Source of the DNA: an uncultured Clostridia bacterium
Lineage (GTDB): Bacteria > Bacillota > Clostridia > Oscillospirales > CAG-272
Reading direction: 5' to 3'
NCBI GenBank assembly: GCA_947627475.1
Contig: CANQWE010000009.1
Coordinates: 1-45,053, forward strand
DNA: 45,053 nucleotides
Shown here one piece after another: positions 1-11,772 of this stretch. The first letter of the stretch is position 1, and each line of letters begins with the position of its first letter. The position numbers and the translations under genes are program-made. The notes under the pieces were generated by a model, which was given only the letters and a program-made list of their open reading frames with translations, made no database searches and had not been told where the DNA came from.

Positions 1-108
1 CCAGACGCGGAAGAAGGGGACGTTTACAACATAGAAAAAGACAGCGCCCAGCGAGATGCCAGGCGCTGCCGTATGGAAGTTAAAATGCGTCGCTTGTTTG
101 AGAAGTAA
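1..108 (+). CDS. C-terminal fragment of an unidentified protein
   Basis: An open frame runs from the window edge to a TAA at 106-108 and encodes 35 residues, ending RRLFEK. The tail is very rich in Arg, Lys and Glu and looks helical. A terminator hairpin follows at once, so this is the real end of a gene transcribed from the left. I do not recognise the family. The start lies outside the window. Confidence 0.55.
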   Translation, partial: PDAEEGDVYNIEKDSAQRDARRCRMEVKMRRLFEK

Positions 109-112
109 TCAT

Positions 113-142
113 AAAAGCAGGGCGAATTTTGCCCTGCTTTTT
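113..142. terminator. Bidirectional intrinsic terminator
   Basis: Perfect 11-bp stem AAAAGCAGGGC/GCCCTGCTTTT with loop GAATTTT, T-rich on both strands. It lies between the plus-strand gene ending at 108 and the minus-strand gene ending at 143, and can serve both. Confidence 0.85.
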
Positions 143-1090
143 CTATTCAAAATATGTTTCGATCACTTTGCTGCATTCCTTCGGCGAATACCGCCAGTAG
201 GACATATGCTGTGTCTTTTCTGTATCTACGTAATACTGCAGGGGCATTTTCTTTGTTGCAGTGTGACTGTCGATCAGCACCAGCTTGATTTTCATCCGTT
301 CCGGGATAATGTTTTTTATGTATACGGAGCAGCAGTCTCCGGGGGACACGTTCTCCCGCAGTTCTGCCAATCCAGCAAGGTTGGGAGATAGCTCCACGAA
401 AATTCCATAGTCTTCAATGCTGCGTACAATCCCGGACACCGTGCTGCACGGGGAAAACGCCGCGGCGTTTTCTTCCCAAGTGCCCAGCAGCTCCCGCAGA
501 GTCATGTAGATGCGTCCGGTTTCCCGATCGATGCTTTTTACAACAGACAGGATTTTTTGTCCCGCATACAACCGATCAGACGGATGAAAAATCCGGGAAA
601 CGGAGATACAATCCACGCAGATCAGGGATACGATCCCGCAGCCAATATCTACAAACGCGCCGAAGGGATCCAGATGAGTGACTGCCGCGGGAATAATGTC
701 GCCGGGGGTCAGGTTTTTGATAAACTGCTGACTGCATTCCTCTTGGGCTGCCCGCCTGGACAGAATAGCTGTCGGTTTTCCACGGGTGTCTTGGATTTTC
801 AGGACCTTGAAACATACAGGCTTGCCTACCCGGGTGATCACAGCGATGTCCTTCCCCCCCTGGGGAGAATACAGCGCCTCTTCCTTTGGGATGATCCCTT
901 TGGCAAAGCCCAGGTCTACGTGCAGACTCATATCCGTACAGTCGCAGACGGTGGCTACTGCCTCCAGAATCCGTCCCTGGCGCATAGCCCGTTCCAGCAT
1001 CCGCAGGGAAGAGGTGTACAGGATATTGGCGTCCGTGTCGATCAGCGAGCCCTCGGGGAGATAAAGATTTTCGTGTTTTTGCCGTTCCAT
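143..1090 (-). CDS. S1 RNA-binding domain protein (ribosomal protein S1-like)
   Basis: 315 residues from the ATG at 1090, preceded by a GGAAAGG Shine-Dalgarno; the ORF-track start at 1132 lacks one. Two clear S1/OB-fold repeats are visible near residues 145-225 (around DPFGAFVDIGCG) and 230-295 (around IEDYGIFVELS). A weaker S1-like segment occupies roughly residues 30-130. The protein is much shorter than E. coli S1 (six repeats) and fits the short S1-domain proteins of Firmicutes, which bind RNA or ribosomes; the exact role is not fixed by sequence. It stands alone, divergent from the YitT gene and ending on a bidirectional terminator. Confidence 0.85.
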   Translation of the reverse strand: MERQKHENLYLPEGSLIDTDANILYTSSLRMLERAMRQGRILEAVATVCDCTDMSLHVDLGFAKGIIPKEEALYSPQGGKDIAVITRVGKPVCFKVLKIQDTRGKPTAILSRRAAQEECSQQFIKNLTPGDIIPAAVTHLDPFGAFVDIGCGIVSLICVDCISVSRIFHPSDRLYAGQKILSVVKSIDRETGRIYMTLRELLGTWEENAAAFSPCSTVSGIVRSIEDYGIFVELSPNLAGLAELRENVSPGDCCSVYIKNIIPERMKIKLVLIDSHTATKKMPLQYYVDTEKTQHMSYWRYSPKECSKVIETYFE

Positions 1091-1192
1091 ATTGTTTTCC
1101 TTTCCGTTTTCTATATCGCTTGTACGATACATTTTATGAAGAGGTTTTGGGAATTATAACCGTATATAAAACAAAGGGTTTGGAGATCTGCA

Positions 1193-2062
1193 ATGAAACT
1201 GAAAAAAGAAACGCTTCTCCCGCGTCTGCGGGATTTTGCCATGGAAACGGCGATACTGCTGTTGGGCAGTGTAATGTTTGGCCTTTCAGTCAATCTTTTT
1301 ATCGAACCGGGCCAGATCACCATGAGTGGATTTACCGGCATTTCTACTACGATCAACCATTTTTTTGGCACCCCCATCGGGATTATGATGATCTTTTTAA
1401 ACATGCCGCTATTGTTCTTGGAATGGAGGCGGGCCGGCGGCGCCGGCGTGCTTCGCACAGGGATCGGAATTTTGTTTACCTCTGTTGCGGTGGACGGCCT
1501 CTCTTTCATCCGCTCCGATTTTACCGATCCTCTTTTGTGCGCGGTGTTTGGCGGACTGATAATGGGGGCCGGAGGCGGTCTGCTGCTGACCCGGGGATAT
1601 ACTACCGGGGGATCGGATTTGTGCGCCTTTCTTCTGACCCGCAAGTTTCGCAGACTGACTACCGGGCGGGCGATTCTTTTAATTGATGTAGTGATCGTGG
1701 TAGGATCCTCCGCCCTTATGCTCCGTTGGACGGGGCTGCTCTATTCCTTTGTAGCGGTCTGGTGCTATACTACTGCCTTTGACCGGGTGCTGGAAGGCTT
1801 TGGCGGTGCAAAGCTGGTCATGATCATATCGGATAAATATGAGGAGATTGCCCGGCAGGTATCAGAGCAGATGCACCGGGGCGTAACGCTGCTGTACGGC
1901 GCCGGATGGTATACCGGGACACAGCGAAACATACTGCTGTGTGTGATCAAACGCAGCGAGCAGTATGCCCTGACGAATTTGGCCCGCCGGGCAGATCCCA
2001 GGTCGTTTGTAATTCTTTCCAATGCATCGGAGGTGCTGGGAGAGGGGTTTGAGGAAGACTGA
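1193..2062 (+). CDS. YitT family membrane protein (DUF161-DUF2179)
   Basis: 289 residues with a GGAG site upstream of the ATG. The first ~200 residues hold about five hydrophobic membrane segments (AILLLGSVMFGLSVNLF is the first) with the family-like stretch EPGQITMSGFTGIS. A soluble C-terminal DUF2179-type domain (about residues 205-289, from AKLVMIISDKYEEIARQV) follows. Length and layout match the YitT/YpjC family of Firmicutes, whose transport role is not established. It is divergent from the S1 gene and is followed after 20 bases by the promoter of the next operon. Confidence 0.85.
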   Translation: MKLKKETLLPRLRDFAMETAILLLGSVMFGLSVNLFIEPGQITMSGFTGISTTINHFFGTPIGIMMIFLNMPLLFLEWRRAGGAGVLRTGIGILFTSVAVDGLSFIRSDFTDPLLCAVFGGLIMGAGGGLLLTRGYTTGGSDLCAFLLTRKFRRLTTGRAILLIDVVIVVGSSALMLRWTGLLYSFVAVWCYTTAFDRVLEGFGGAKLVMIISDKYEEIARQVSEQMHRGVTLLYGAGWYTGTQRNILLCVIKRSEQYALTNLARRADPRSFVILSNASEVLGEGFEED

Positions 2063-2081
2063 GGAAAATGCAGGCATGTTC

Positions 2082-2110
2082 TTGAAAACAGAAGGATTAT
2101 GCTGTATACT
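2082..2110 (+). promoter_or_regulatory. Sigma-A type promoter of the aminotransferase-ppa-obg operon
   Basis: TTGAAA, a 17-base spacer, then TATACT, placed about 40 bases before the aminotransferase start. Confidence 0.7.
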
Positions 2111-2151
2111 ATAATAGAATCTTTGATAAAACCCGAAAGGATTGATATACA

Positions 2152-3348
2152 ATGGAATACTACTTCTCAGACAAACTTGGAAAACTGAAGCCTTCTGCGA
2201 TCCGGGAAATTTTCAAAAGCCTGTCCGACCCCAATATCATCAGCTTTGCGGCGGGAAATCCCTCTCCCCTCTCTTTTCCTGTTTCGGATATGGCGCAGAT
2301 TTCTGCGGACATTTTTGCCTCAGCTCCTGTAGAGGCGCTGCAGTATAGTGTAACGGAAGGATATCCGCCTTTGCGCAGCGCGGTGGAGGCCCGTATGCGG
2401 GAGAAATTCTCCATTGGTAGAGAGGGCGATATGACCATCATCACCTCCGGCGGGCAGCAGGGAATTGAGCTGGCCTGTAAGGCCTTGTGCAACGAGGGGG
2501 ATGTGGTGATCTGTGAGGATCCCTCCTTTATCGGCGCCCTGAATGCATTTCGTTCCTGCGGTGCGAAAACGGTGGGTCTTCCCATCGAAGGGGATGGAAT
2601 CGATCCCGATAAGCTGGATGCCCTGCTGGAGCGTACACCGAATGCGAAGCTTGTGTATTTGATCCCCACATTCCAGAATCCCGGAGGAACCACCATGGGA
2701 CTGGAAAAGAGAAAGGCCGTGTATGAAATCTGCCGGCGGCGGGGTATTATGATTCTGGAGGACAACCCCTACGGTGAGCTGCGCTTTGACGGAGAAGACC
2801 TCCCCACCTTGAAAAGTATGGATACAGAGGGGATTGTGCTGTATTCCTCCTCCTTCTCCAAGATTCTTTCTGCCGGGATCCGCCTTGGGTATCTCTGCGG
2901 TCCGGAGCCGGTGGTGCAGAAAATGGTCGTGGCAAAGCAAAGCGAGGATGTACATACAAACATCTTCTTCCAGATGCTTACCTATCGGTATATGACAGAG
3001 CGGGATCTGGATGCGCACATCGACGGGATCAGAAAGCTGTATCGGGCAAAATGTGCATTGATGCTGGATACGCTGGATCAGCATATGCCCTCCTCCGTTA
3101 CCTACAGTCGTCCAGAGGGGGGATTGTTTATTTGGATGACGCTGCCCGATTCCGTTGATATGATGACCTATGTGCGCGCCGCCCTGGAGCAGGGTGTAGC
3201 AGTGGTGCCCGGAAATACGTTTCTTTGCGATACGGAAGGATCCATCAATGCGGTGCGCTTGAATTATTCCACGCCTTCTGATGAAGAGATCGTGCGGGGC
3301 TGCGAAATCCTTGCTAAGGTTGCCAGAGAAATGCTGGAGAAACGGTAA
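2152..3348 (+). CDS. PLP-dependent aminotransferase, class I/II (2-aminoadipate aminotransferase / MocR-core type)
   Basis: 398 residues, fold-type I aminotransferase, acting in the cytoplasm. Visible motifs: SFAAGNPSPLSFP near the N-terminus, the PLP-ring-contact TSGGQQGIEL near residues 98-107, IPTFQNPGGTT (N176 region), EDNPYGELRF (D204), and the Schiff-base lysine K237 in SSSFSKILSAGIRLGY. This motif set is typical of the LysN/ARO8/MocR aminotransferase branch, which acts on aromatic, branched-chain or 2-aminoadipate substrates; the substrate cannot be decided here. There is no N-terminal HTH, so it is the free-standing enzyme and not a MocR regulator. First gene of a likely operon with ppa 40 bases downstream. 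Confidence 0.9.
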   Translation: MEYYFSDKLGKLKPSAIREIFKSLSDPNIISFAAGNPSPLSFPVSDMAQISADIFASAPVEALQYSVTEGYPPLRSAVEARMREKFSIGREGDMTIITSGGQQGIELACKALCNEGDVVICEDPSFIGALNAFRSCGAKTVGLPIEGDGIDPDKLDALLERTPNAKLVYLIPTFQNPGGTTMGLEKRKAVYEICRRRGIMILEDNPYGELRFDGEDLPTLKSMDTEGIVLYSSSFSKILSAGIRLGYLCGPEPVVQKMVVAKQSEDVHTNIFFQMLTYRYMTERDLDAHIDGIRKLYRAKCALMLDTLDQHMPSSVTYSRPEGGLFIWMTLPDSVDMMTYVRAALEQGVAVVPGNTFLCDTEGSINAVRLNYSTPSDEEIVRGCEILAKVAREMLEKR

Positions 3349-3388
3349 GGCAGACATACGTCTGCTATAAGGGAAAAGGAGGCTGCAT

Positions 3389-5232
<1,844 letters not shown>

Positions 5233-5244
5233 GGGGGTGCAGGA

Positions 5245-6603
5245 ATGCGAGAAATACCAGGGGCGTTTCTCTCCCGTATGCAGACGCTTTTGGGGGGAGA
5301 CTATCCGGATTTTCTTCAGGCGATGGAAAGTGCACCGGTGCGTGCCTTGCGGGAGAATCCGTTGAAATGTACTGCGCTTTCTGCACCTGCCGATATACAA
5401 ACAAAACCGCTGCCTTTTTCAGGCGGCGGCCTTATCTTCTTTTCTGATGCCATCGGCCGCCATCCTCTGCACCATGCCGGGGCCTTTTATGTGCAGGATC
5501 CCTCTGCCATCAGCACCGTCTGTGCAGCGTCCCATGTATTGTGTCCGGGCATGCGGATTCTGGACCTGTGTGCGGCGCCTGGTGGGAAAAGCACCCAGCT
5601 GGCAGGAATCCTACATGGAACGGGAATGCTTATAGCCAATGAAATTTCCAAGGAACGCTGCAGGATTCTGCGACAGAATATAGAGCGTATGGGTGTGCAG
5701 AATGCGGTGGTCACCTCAATGGACGCAGAAAAGATCTTGGCGTATTATCCCGGCTTTTTCGATTTCGTGCTGGTTGACGCTCCCTGCAGCGGGGAGGGGA
5801 TGTTTCGCAAATATCCCGAGGCGGTGGCCCAGTGGAGCGAAGAAAACGTGACCATGTGCGCCGCCCGGCAGAAGAAAATTTTAGCAGATGCAGCGGGAAC
5901 TGTGGCAGGCGGCGGTTATTTGCTGTATTCCACCTGTACCTTTTCTCTGGAAGAAAATGAGCAGGTGATCGAATGGTTTTTAGAAAAATATCCGGAGTTT
6001 ACCATAGTACCTGTAGCTTCGGATATAGCTGCTGTAACAGCAGACGGGATCTCTGTGGGAAGACGGGACTTGTCTGCGGCAAGACGGTTTTATCCCCACC
6101 TGGCGCCTGGAGAAGGCCAGTTTCTGTGCCTGATGCAACGCAGCGGCGCGCTGCGGGGCACCGTGCAGTTCCGGGATGTGCTGCGGCCGCTGTCCGGGGA
6201 GGAAGAGGCGGTGGCGCGGGCATTTTTTTTGGATGCCTTTGGATATGTGCCCAGGCGTATGGCCGGCTTGCGGGACGAGATCGTTTTGCTTTCTGATGCA
6301 TTGGAGGAATGTCCGCCGGGGGCATTTTGCTGTGGCGTGCCGGCTGGCAGCGTGATGAAGGAAAGGTTAATTCCACACCATCATCTGTTCAGCGCCTATG
6401 GCGCCAGCTTCCGCCGCAAAGTAGACGTGCCTTCTGCTTCTTCCCAGTGCAGTGCGTATTTGCGTGGGGAAGGATTTGTATGGGATGCTGACGTAGATAA
6501 CGGCTGGTGTGCCGTACATATTGACGGGATCCCCTGCGGTGGGGGGAAAATCGTAAACGGATATGTGAAAAATCATTATCCTAAGGGACTGCGGGAAAAA
6601 TAA
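5245..6603 (+). CDS. rsmF: RsmF/RsmB-like rRNA cytosine-C5 methyltransferase (NOL1/NOP2/Sun family)
   Basis: 452 residues. The Rossmann methyltransferase core shows the SAM-binding motif LDLCAAPGGKSTQLA (about 108-122), motif IV VDAPCSGEGMFRKYPEA with the first catalytic cysteine, and motif VI LLYSTCTFSLEENE with the second (nucleophile) cysteine. The C-terminal ~150 residues resemble the RsmF/YebU accessory and PUA-like region, without an N-terminal NusB domain, which favours RsmF over RsmB. It would methylate a cytosine of 16S rRNA with SAM; the exact position is not readable here. It starts 12 bases after obg with a GGGGGTG site. Confidence 0.87.
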   Translation: MREIPGAFLSRMQTLLGGDYPDFLQAMESAPVRALRENPLKCTALSAPADIQTKPLPFSGGGLIFFSDAIGRHPLHHAGAFYVQDPSAISTVCAASHVLCPGMRILDLCAAPGGKSTQLAGILHGTGMLIANEISKERCRILRQNIERMGVQNAVVTSMDAEKILAYYPGFFDFVLVDAPCSGEGMFRKYPEAVAQWSEENVTMCAARQKKILADAAGTVAGGGYLLYSTCTFSLEENEQVIEWFLEKYPEFTIVPVASDIAAVTADGISVGRRDLSAARRFYPHLAPGEGQFLCLMQRSGALRGTVQFRDVLRPLSGEEEAVARAFFLDAFGYVPRRMAGLRDEIVLLSDALEECPPGAFCCGVPAGSVMKERLIPHHHLFSAYGASFRRKVDVPSASSQCSAYLRGEGFVWDADVDNGWCAVHIDGIPCGGGKIVNGYVKNHYPKGLREK

Positions 6604-6619
6604 AGGGAACAGATTGGCT

Positions 6620-7201
6620 ATGGACGAAAAGGCAAAACGGGATGCCGGTGTTTTGTATGCTGCCGATGATACTTTGTTGCAGGAACTGCTTGCATGTAAG
6701 GATTTGTGTCACCAATATAATCAGCTTCTGCCCTCAGCGCTTTCGCACAAAAAGGAGCTGATGGAGAAGATCTTGGGCAGGATCAAGGGTTCTTTTTTGA
6801 TACAGGCGCCCTTCTGGTGTGACTATGGCTACAATATAGAAATCGGGGATAATTTCTACGCGAACCACGGTTGTGTGATTCTGGACACAGCAAAGGTACG
6901 GTTTGGGGACAACATATTTATTGGTCCGGACTGCGGCTTTTATACGGCTGGTCATCCGATCGACGCGCTACGGCGACGCCAGGGGCTGGAATATGCTCAT
7001 CCGATTTTTGTGGGAGACGATGTTTGGTTTGGCGGCGGCGTACGCGTGATGCCAGGGGTGACGATTGGCAGCGGTGTGGTGATCGGGTCGGGCAGCATTG
7101 TGACGAGGGATATACCAGACGGGGTGATTGCAGCGGGAAATCCCTGCCGGGTTCTTCGCCCGATTACGGAAGCAGATGAAAAAACACTGTATCAATTTTG
7201 A
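6620..7201 (+). CDS. Maltose/galactoside O-acetyltransferase-like protein (LacA/Maa/NodL family)
   Basis: 193 residues from the ATG at 6620 (the track uses a TTG two codons earlier; either is possible after AAAGGGA). The N-terminal Mac domain (LYAADDTLLQELLACKDLCHQYN) is followed by left-handed beta-helix hexapeptide repeats (IEIGDNFYANHGCVILD, VRFGDNIFIGPDC, VTIGSGVVIGSGSIV). The catalytic histidine is likely in TAGHPID, and the C-terminal AAGNPCRVLR motif is diagnostic. It transfers acetyl from acetyl-CoA to a sugar hydroxyl; the natural acceptor is usually unknown for this family. Last gene of the operon, with a strong terminator after it. Confidence 0.9.
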   Translation: MDEKAKRDAGVLYAADDTLLQELLACKDLCHQYNQLLPSALSHKKELMEKILGRIKGSFLIQAPFWCDYGYNIEIGDNFYANHGCVILDTAKVRFGDNIFIGPDCGFYTAGHPIDALRRRQGLEYAHPIFVGDDVWFGGGVRVMPGVTIGSGVVIGSGSIVTRDIPDGVIAAGNPCRVLRPITEADEKTLYQF

Positions 7202-7205
7202 AAGG

Positions 7206-7237
7206 AAAAAAGTCTCCGGCATCGTCGGAGACTTTTT
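7206..7237. terminator. Bidirectional intrinsic terminator
   Basis: Stem AAAAAGTCTCCG/CGGAGACTTTTT with a 7-base loop. It closes the aminotransferase-to-acetyltransferase operon and also lies downstream of the convergent mscS gene. Confidence 0.88.
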
Positions 7238-7296
7238 GTTTCCTTTTTCAACAACACCTGTCAGCAACAGAGAAAAGGCAGGATATATGAGATGAT

Positions 7297-8079
7297 CTAT
7301 TTGGATAGGACGTTTACGCCTGCCGCATCAAAACGGGACTTTACCGTCTCTGTTAGATAGGGCTGCACATCGTAATAATCGTCCCGGGCACACCAGATAC
7401 GCAGCCGGTATTTTGCATAGACCGGGTTGCTGCCCAGCATATCTGCCTGGGGAGCTGGATCCTTCAGTACCATTGTACTGGATGCGGCCGCCTCCAGCAG
7501 AAGAGACTTGACTGTATTTGTATCGGCTCCATAAGCTGCCCGAAATTCCAGATCCAGCCGCCGCACTTTTTCTATGGAATAATTGACTACAGTGCTGCTG
7601 GTGAGCACACTGTTCGGTATAATGATCCGTACACCGTCTGCAGTGACCAGGCTTGTGTGAAAAATCCCGATGGAGTTCACTGTGCCGCTGCTGGATCCGC
7701 AGTCGATGTAGTCTCCTACGGAAAATGGGCGGAAGACCAGAATCATGATCCCGCCGGCAATGTTGGATAGCCCTCCCTGGAGTGCCAGACCTACGGCAAC
7801 GCCGGCGCTGCCCAGTACAGTGATCATAGAGGCCATAGGTACGCCAAGATATGCTGCTACCGTGATGATCAGTACGACTTTCAAGGCAATGTTGACGAAG
7901 CTTACCAAAAAACTTTTGACAGACGGATCTGTATGCCGAATCTTTTTGGGATTCTTGATTTTTTTTGTGATCCATTTAATCAGCTTAAAGCCAGCCACCA
8001 AAATGATCAGAGAAATGAGAATTTTCACCCCGGCGTTTAGTGCAAAATCGGTAACGGCATCAATCATTTTTTCCAGCAT
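7297..8079 (-). CDS. mscS: Small-conductance mechanosensitive channel, MscS family
   Basis: 260 residues from the ATG at 8079, which has a strong GGAGGA site; the 40 extra residues in the track are unlikely to be translated. Membrane segments: about 10-35 (AGVKILISLIILVAGFKLIKWI), 60-85 and the pore helix TM3 (about 90-115, glycine/alanine-rich GSAGVAVGLALQGGLSNIAGGIMIL), as in MscS. The soluble beta-domain follows (FRPFSVGDYIDCGSSSGTVNSIGIFHTSLVTADGVRIIIPNS). It protects against hypo-osmotic shock at the cytoplasmic membrane. Single gene with no partner. Confidence 0.93.
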   Translation of the reverse strand: MLEKMIDAVTDFALNAGVKILISLIILVAGFKLIKWITKKIKNPKKIRHTDPSVKSFLVSFVNIALKVVLIITVAAYLGVPMASMITVLGSAGVAVGLALQGGLSNIAGGIMILVFRPFSVGDYIDCGSSSGTVNSIGIFHTSLVTADGVRIIIPNSVLTSSTVVNYSIEKVRRLDLEFRAAYGADTNTVKSLLLEAAASSTMVLKDPAPQADMLGSNPVYAKYRLRIWCARDDYYDVQPYLTETVKSRFDAAGVNVLSK

Positions 8080-8197
8080 AGTGTCCTCCGCACATTTTTT
8101 ATATAATGTAACCTTACTATAGCACGATAAAGCAGAAAAAACAAGAACGGAAGTTCCCTTCCGGTAAGGAATAATAAGCGTCTGTACAGGTATCATA

Positions 8198-8226
8198 TTG
8201 CTTTTTTCAACAAATTATGTTATAAT
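8198..8226 (+). promoter_or_regulatory. Sigma-A type promoter for the SH3b protein
   Basis: TTGCTT, a 17-base spacer, then TATAAT, 31 bases before the gene start. Confidence 0.75.
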
Positions 8227-8256
8227 TATAGAAACGCAGTATATAATGGAGTGCCT

Positions 8257-8988
8257 ATGGAAAAAAATAAAAAGATTATTCTTTCCGTATCCATTGCCGC
8301 AGGCGTGTTGGTATTGGGACTGATTCTTTTTACTGTATATAGCATCACAGCTCCCCATAAGGAAGATATGGAGACGACTGCAGAGCAAACTACACAGCCG
8401 GATACAGATGCCGATACGACTGCCAGCTCCCCTGTCGTCACTACCGGGGCGGAGACACAGCCGCCTTCCCCGGAAAGCAGTGACACCCCACAGACAACCA
8501 ATGCAGGCACAGACGGTTCCTTTCAAAGTGTAAATGAACAGGTGACGGCAAAAAATCAGGTTAATCTGCGCAGCAGCATGGATCAGGGAAATGACGGGAA
8601 TGTAGTCCATTGTCTTGTAAATGGAGAGGTAGTACAGAGAACTGGTATTGGAAGCAACGGCTGGTCACAGGTGGTGTACAACGGACAGACGCTGTACTGC
8701 GTCAGCAGTTATCTGACAACAGATCTCAGTTATGTTCCCCCTGCAGAAGAAACAGATTTGTTTAAAACCAAATTTGCGCCGGTAAATGAAAAGGTAACTG
8801 CCAAGGAAGTAACAAATCTGCGGGATATTCCAAGTGTTTTGGAGCCTTCTCAAGTGGTGGTGCAGCTCAATCATGGAGATGTGGCTGTGCGCACAGGTAT
8901 TGCAAACGAAGGCTGGTCCAGGGTGGAATATAACGGACAGGTTTTATACTGTATCAGCAGTTATCTGGAGCTTGTTGGGGAATCGTAA
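8257..8988 (+). CDS. Membrane-anchored protein with two SH3b (bacterial SH3) repeats
   Basis: 243 residues from the ATG at 8257 (GGAG 5 bases upstream). A basic N-terminus and one membrane span (about 5-29) anchor it. A low-complexity Thr/Ser/Pro/Glu stalk (about 30-90) leads to two homologous SH3b repeats of ~65 residues. Each begins VNE(Q/K)VTAK and ends GWS(Q/R)V-x-YNGQ-x-LYC-x-SSYL, at about 92-155 and 173-240. SH3b domains usually bind peptidoglycan or other wall ligands, so a wall-contacting role outside the membrane is likely. No catalytic domain is present. Monocistronic, with its own promoter and terminator. Confidence 0.85.
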   Translation: MEKNKKIILSVSIAAGVLVLGLILFTVYSITAPHKEDMETTAEQTTQPDTDADTTASSPVVTTGAETQPPSPESSDTPQTTNAGTDGSFQSVNEQVTAKNQVNLRSSMDQGNDGNVVHCLVNGEVVQRTGIGSNGWSQVVYNGQTLYCVSSYLTTDLSYVPPAEETDLFKTKFAPVNEKVTAKEVTNLRDIPSVLEPSQVVVQLNHGDVAVRTGIANEGWSRVEYNGQVLYCISSYLELVGES

Positions 8989-9018
8989 AAAAGAAGGGGG
9001 AGGCCCCCTTCTTTTTTT
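8987..9018. terminator. Bidirectional intrinsic terminator
   Basis: GAAGGGGG/CCCCCTTC stem flanked by A and T runs. It ends the SH3b gene (plus) and the ATP synthase operon (minus). Confidence 0.88.
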
Positions 9019-9029
9019 ATATTTTACAT

Positions 9030-9440
9030 TTACTGCTCGGAAATTCCTTTTACACGTAGCCGTGCAATGGCGCGTGCCAGCGTTGTCTGGGCAGTATGAT
9101 ATTCCCGGAGGCTTTGCCTTTGTAGCAGTGCCTCTTTTGCAGCGTCGGCCGCATTCCTTGCCCGGTTGGCGTCGATATCCTCCGGCCGTTCTGCCGAATC
9201 TACCAGCAAAAGTACTTCGTTGTTCTCGATTTTTACCAGACCCGACGATACGGCTGCGATCTGAACAGCCCCTCCCGGCATTCGATAGGTCATAATCCCG
9301 GGAACGATAGCACTGATTGTGTTGCTATGTCCTGCCAGGATACCATATTGCCCCTGGGGGGTGGGCACGATCAGCGACTCGCATTTTCCGCTGTAAAAGG
9401 CGTGGGAGGCAGCCAGAATGTTCACCTGAAAGGTTTTCAT
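9030..9440 (-). CDS. atpC: F1Fo ATP synthase epsilon subunit
   Basis: 136 residues from the ATG at 9440 (GAGGAAT site; MKTFQVNILAA), overlapping the end of atpD. The N-terminal beta-sandwich (about 1-85, with VPTPQGQYGILAGHSNTISAI) and the C-terminal two-helix hairpin (about 88-136, RNAADAAKEALLQRQ) are both present, as in full-length epsilon subunits that couple rotor to catalysis and can inhibit ATP hydrolysis. Last gene of the atp operon. Confidence 0.93.
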   Translation of the reverse strand: MKTFQVNILAASHAFYSGKCESLIVPTPQGQYGILAGHSNTISAIVPGIMTYRMPGGAVQIAAVSSGLVKIENNEVLLLVDSAERPEDIDANRARNAADAAKEALLQRQSLREYHTAQTTLARAIARLRVKGISEQ

Positions 9441-9444
9441 AGTA

Positions 9445-10860
<1,416 letters not shown>

Positions 10861-11760
10861 TCATTGCCTTTTTTGTATTTTCCTTTTTTGTGCTTTTGCG
10901 CCGGAGGAAATCTCCGTGATCTCTTGCGTAATAGCAGCCTGTCTTAAACGGTTATACTGCAGGGACAAATCGGCAAGGATTTTTTCTGCGTTTTGATTGG
11001 CCGCGTTCATTGCCGACATTCTCGCGCTCTGCTCACTGCAAAAGCTGTCCACAAGAGCACTGTAAATATATCCCGCCACATAGCTTGGTATGATATTATC
11101 CAGCACTTCCCCTACGGAAGGCGTAAATTCAAAAGGAACTTTAACCGCTTTTTCCGTCTGATTGGATGCAAAAACCTTTCTGTGGAACGGCAGAAGCCGT
11201 TCCGACTTTGCCTCCTCATACATACTGTTTTTTATATCGGTATAAAGAACAAATATTTTTTCAACTTTTTGACAATCAAACAGTTCCAAGAGTATTTCAC
11301 AGATTTCCCTGGCACGGTGCATTGTAGGATTTTGGGCGGTATACAGGAAGCTGCGCTCCACCGGAATTTGGTGGCGTGCAAAATACTGTCTGCCGTATTC
11401 GCCCACAACAAACAGCTTCGTATGCGGATGTTCGTTAAGCATACGCTCCGCTTCCTTAATCACGTTTTGATTGTACATGCCTGCCAGGCCCTTATCTGCA
11501 GTAATAACCAGACAGGCATAAGTGCCGTCCAGCGCCGGCATACCGTCCTCCGGATAAAAATAGCGGCTTTGCACGTCCTTTACTGTTCGGAATATTCGCT
11601 TGATCTCCCCTTTGATCGCGTCAAAATACGGTCTTGTTTGGTCCAATTCGGCTTTTGCCTTACGCATTTTTGTAGATGCGATCAGATACATGGCGTTTGT
11701 AATTTTTTGGGTGTCCCGGACGCTTTTGATACGGCTTTTGATCTCTTTCGTGTTTGCCAT
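10861..11760 (-). CDS. atpG: F1Fo ATP synthase gamma subunit
   Basis: 299 residues from the ATG at 11760 (MANTKEIKSRIKSVRDTQKITNAMYLIASTKMRKAKA, the typical N-terminal coiled-coil helix). The C-terminal helix SARMSAMNAANQNAEKILADLSLQYNRLRQAAITQEITEI is the conserved partner strand of the rotor shaft. The middle Rossmann-like region holds the usual VITADKGLAGMYNQNVI block. It lies 12 bases after the alpha stop, in the normal operon order. Confidence 0.95.
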   Translation of the reverse strand: MANTKEIKSRIKSVRDTQKITNAMYLIASTKMRKAKAELDQTRPYFDAIKGEIKRIFRTVKDVQSRYFYPEDGMPALDGTYACLVITADKGLAGMYNQNVIKEAERMLNEHPHTKLFVVGEYGRQYFARHQIPVERSFLYTAQNPTMHRAREICEILLELFDCQKVEKIFVLYTDIKNSMYEEAKSERLLPFHRKVFASNQTEKAVKVPFEFTPSVGEVLDNIIPSYVAGYIYSALVDSFCSEQSARMSAMNAANQNAEKILADLSLQYNRLRQAAITQEITEISSGAKAQKRKIQKRQ

Positions 11761-11772
11761 AGACACACCGCC